Positions 62,360 through 64,000 of a DNA stretch of 64,000 nt are shown piece after piece. The notes under the pieces were generated by a model that was not told where the DNA came from, did no database searches, and saw nothing but the letters and a program-made list of their open reading frames with translations. Every line of letters begins with the position of its first letter. The first letter of the stretch is position 1. This stretch comes from Candidatus Omnitrophota bacterium (GTDB lineage Bacteria; Omnitrophota; Gorgyraeia; Tantalellales; Tantalellaceae): assembly GCA_014728045.1 (NCBI GenBank), contig WJMH01000018.1, positions 1 through 64,000 of the forward strand, read 5' to 3'. A program made the position numbers and the translations under genes.

Positions 62360-62670
62360 TGAGAAAAAAAGACCCCGGACACGTAAAAGGCATCATAGAG
62401 GGCCTTATTACAAAATGGGAGAAGGGCGCGGTAAAACGCGCTAACGCCGTCTCCAGAGCCTGGGCGGGATCGGTCGAGGAAGAAACAAAGGAACACGCCA
62501 GGCCGGTGAGCTTTAAAAATGGTATACTTATGGTCATAGTGGAGGATTCCACATGGCTTTACAAGCTTACGCTCGAGAAGAGAAAGATACTTAAGAGGTT
62601 CAACGAGAATTATACCGGAAGAAAAAAGGCCAAAGACATCAGGTTCCGGGTCGGGACTCTCGACACATAA
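62356..62670 (+). CDS. dciA: DciA-like (DUF721) protein
   Basis: A 104-residue protein of the DUF721 family. It holds the fold region VSRAWAGSVEEETKEHARPV, LMVIVEDSTWLYKLTLEK and a final strand KDIRFRVG. DciA helps load the replicative helicase in bacteria that lack DnaC-type loaders. It stands where recF-dciA is usual; recF itself is absent between dnaN and gyrB. Confidence 0.82.
   Translation: MMRKKDPGHVKGIIEGLITKWEKGAVKRANAVSRAWAGSVEEETKEHARPVSFKNGILMVIVEDSTWLYKLTLEKRKILKRFNENYTGRKKAKDIRFRVGTLDT

Positions 62671-64000
<1,330 letters not shown>

Overview
The window is 64 kb of a bacterial chromosome at about 50% GC, densely coded, with many 1-30 bp gene overlaps. It spans the replication-origin neighbourhood: parB/parA with two parS sites, then jagN-yidC-yidD-rnpA-rpmH diverging from dnaA-dnaN-dciA-gyrB. 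An Rnf complex, a bacterial V-type ATPase, a PyrR-regulated pyr operon, many extracytoplasmic and cell-envelope proteins and small lineage-type proteins suggest an anaerobic, Gram-negative-like bacterium. Candidate phylum Omnitrophota or a relative is my best guess. It is inferred from gene content, not proven.

Layout. 1-3.1 kb: 5' part of a large exported protein with a GNAT-like segment and two HExxH motifs. 3.1-13.3 kb: PfkB sugar kinase, then on the minus strand rnfCDGEAB-purN-eno-ftsB-HPP, a Cys-rich mini-protein, an MFS exporter and tRNA-Thr. 13.4-28.9 kb: pilin-like protein, tRNA-Phe, PilZ protein, two nucleotide-sugar epimerases, glycosyltransferases (GT39-TPR, GT-B, GT2), NrnA-like phosphodiesterase, sugar symporter, glycoside hydrolase, PEGA protein and trehalose-6-phosphate synthase: a carbohydrate and envelope-glycan region. 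29-35 kb: small membrane proteins, short pyruvate kinase, degenerate histidine kinase, retropepsin-like protease, LOG-family protein and coiled-coil protein. 35.3-40.5 kb: anchored protein, RND/MMPL transporter, then a zincin/ATP-grasp gene pair, followed by tRNA-Asp and tRNA-Thr. 40.8-47.9 kb: V-ATPase operon (E-DUF2764-A-B-D-I-K). 48-54.6 kb: pyrR-B-C-(Mut7-C)-K-D-F-E. 54.6-64 kb: partition genes and origin region.

How it fits together. Rnf would couple reduced ferredoxin to NAD+ and an ion gradient. The V-ATPase K subunit carries the residues of sodium-binding K rings, so a sodium circuit is plausible. Enolase, pyruvate kinase and a PfkB kinase point to sugar catabolism. The most interesting signal is the pyr leader at 54.42-54.60 kb: a consensus-like promoter, a PyrR-type hairpin whose 3' arm covers the ribosome binding site of a 27-codon leader ORF, and an intrinsic terminator inside that ORF. 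This looks like PyrR gating of a translation-coupled attenuator.

Promoter and operator calls are by eye from hexamers and spacing. Starts were chosen from ribosome binding sites, overlaps and family lengths; several are GTG.
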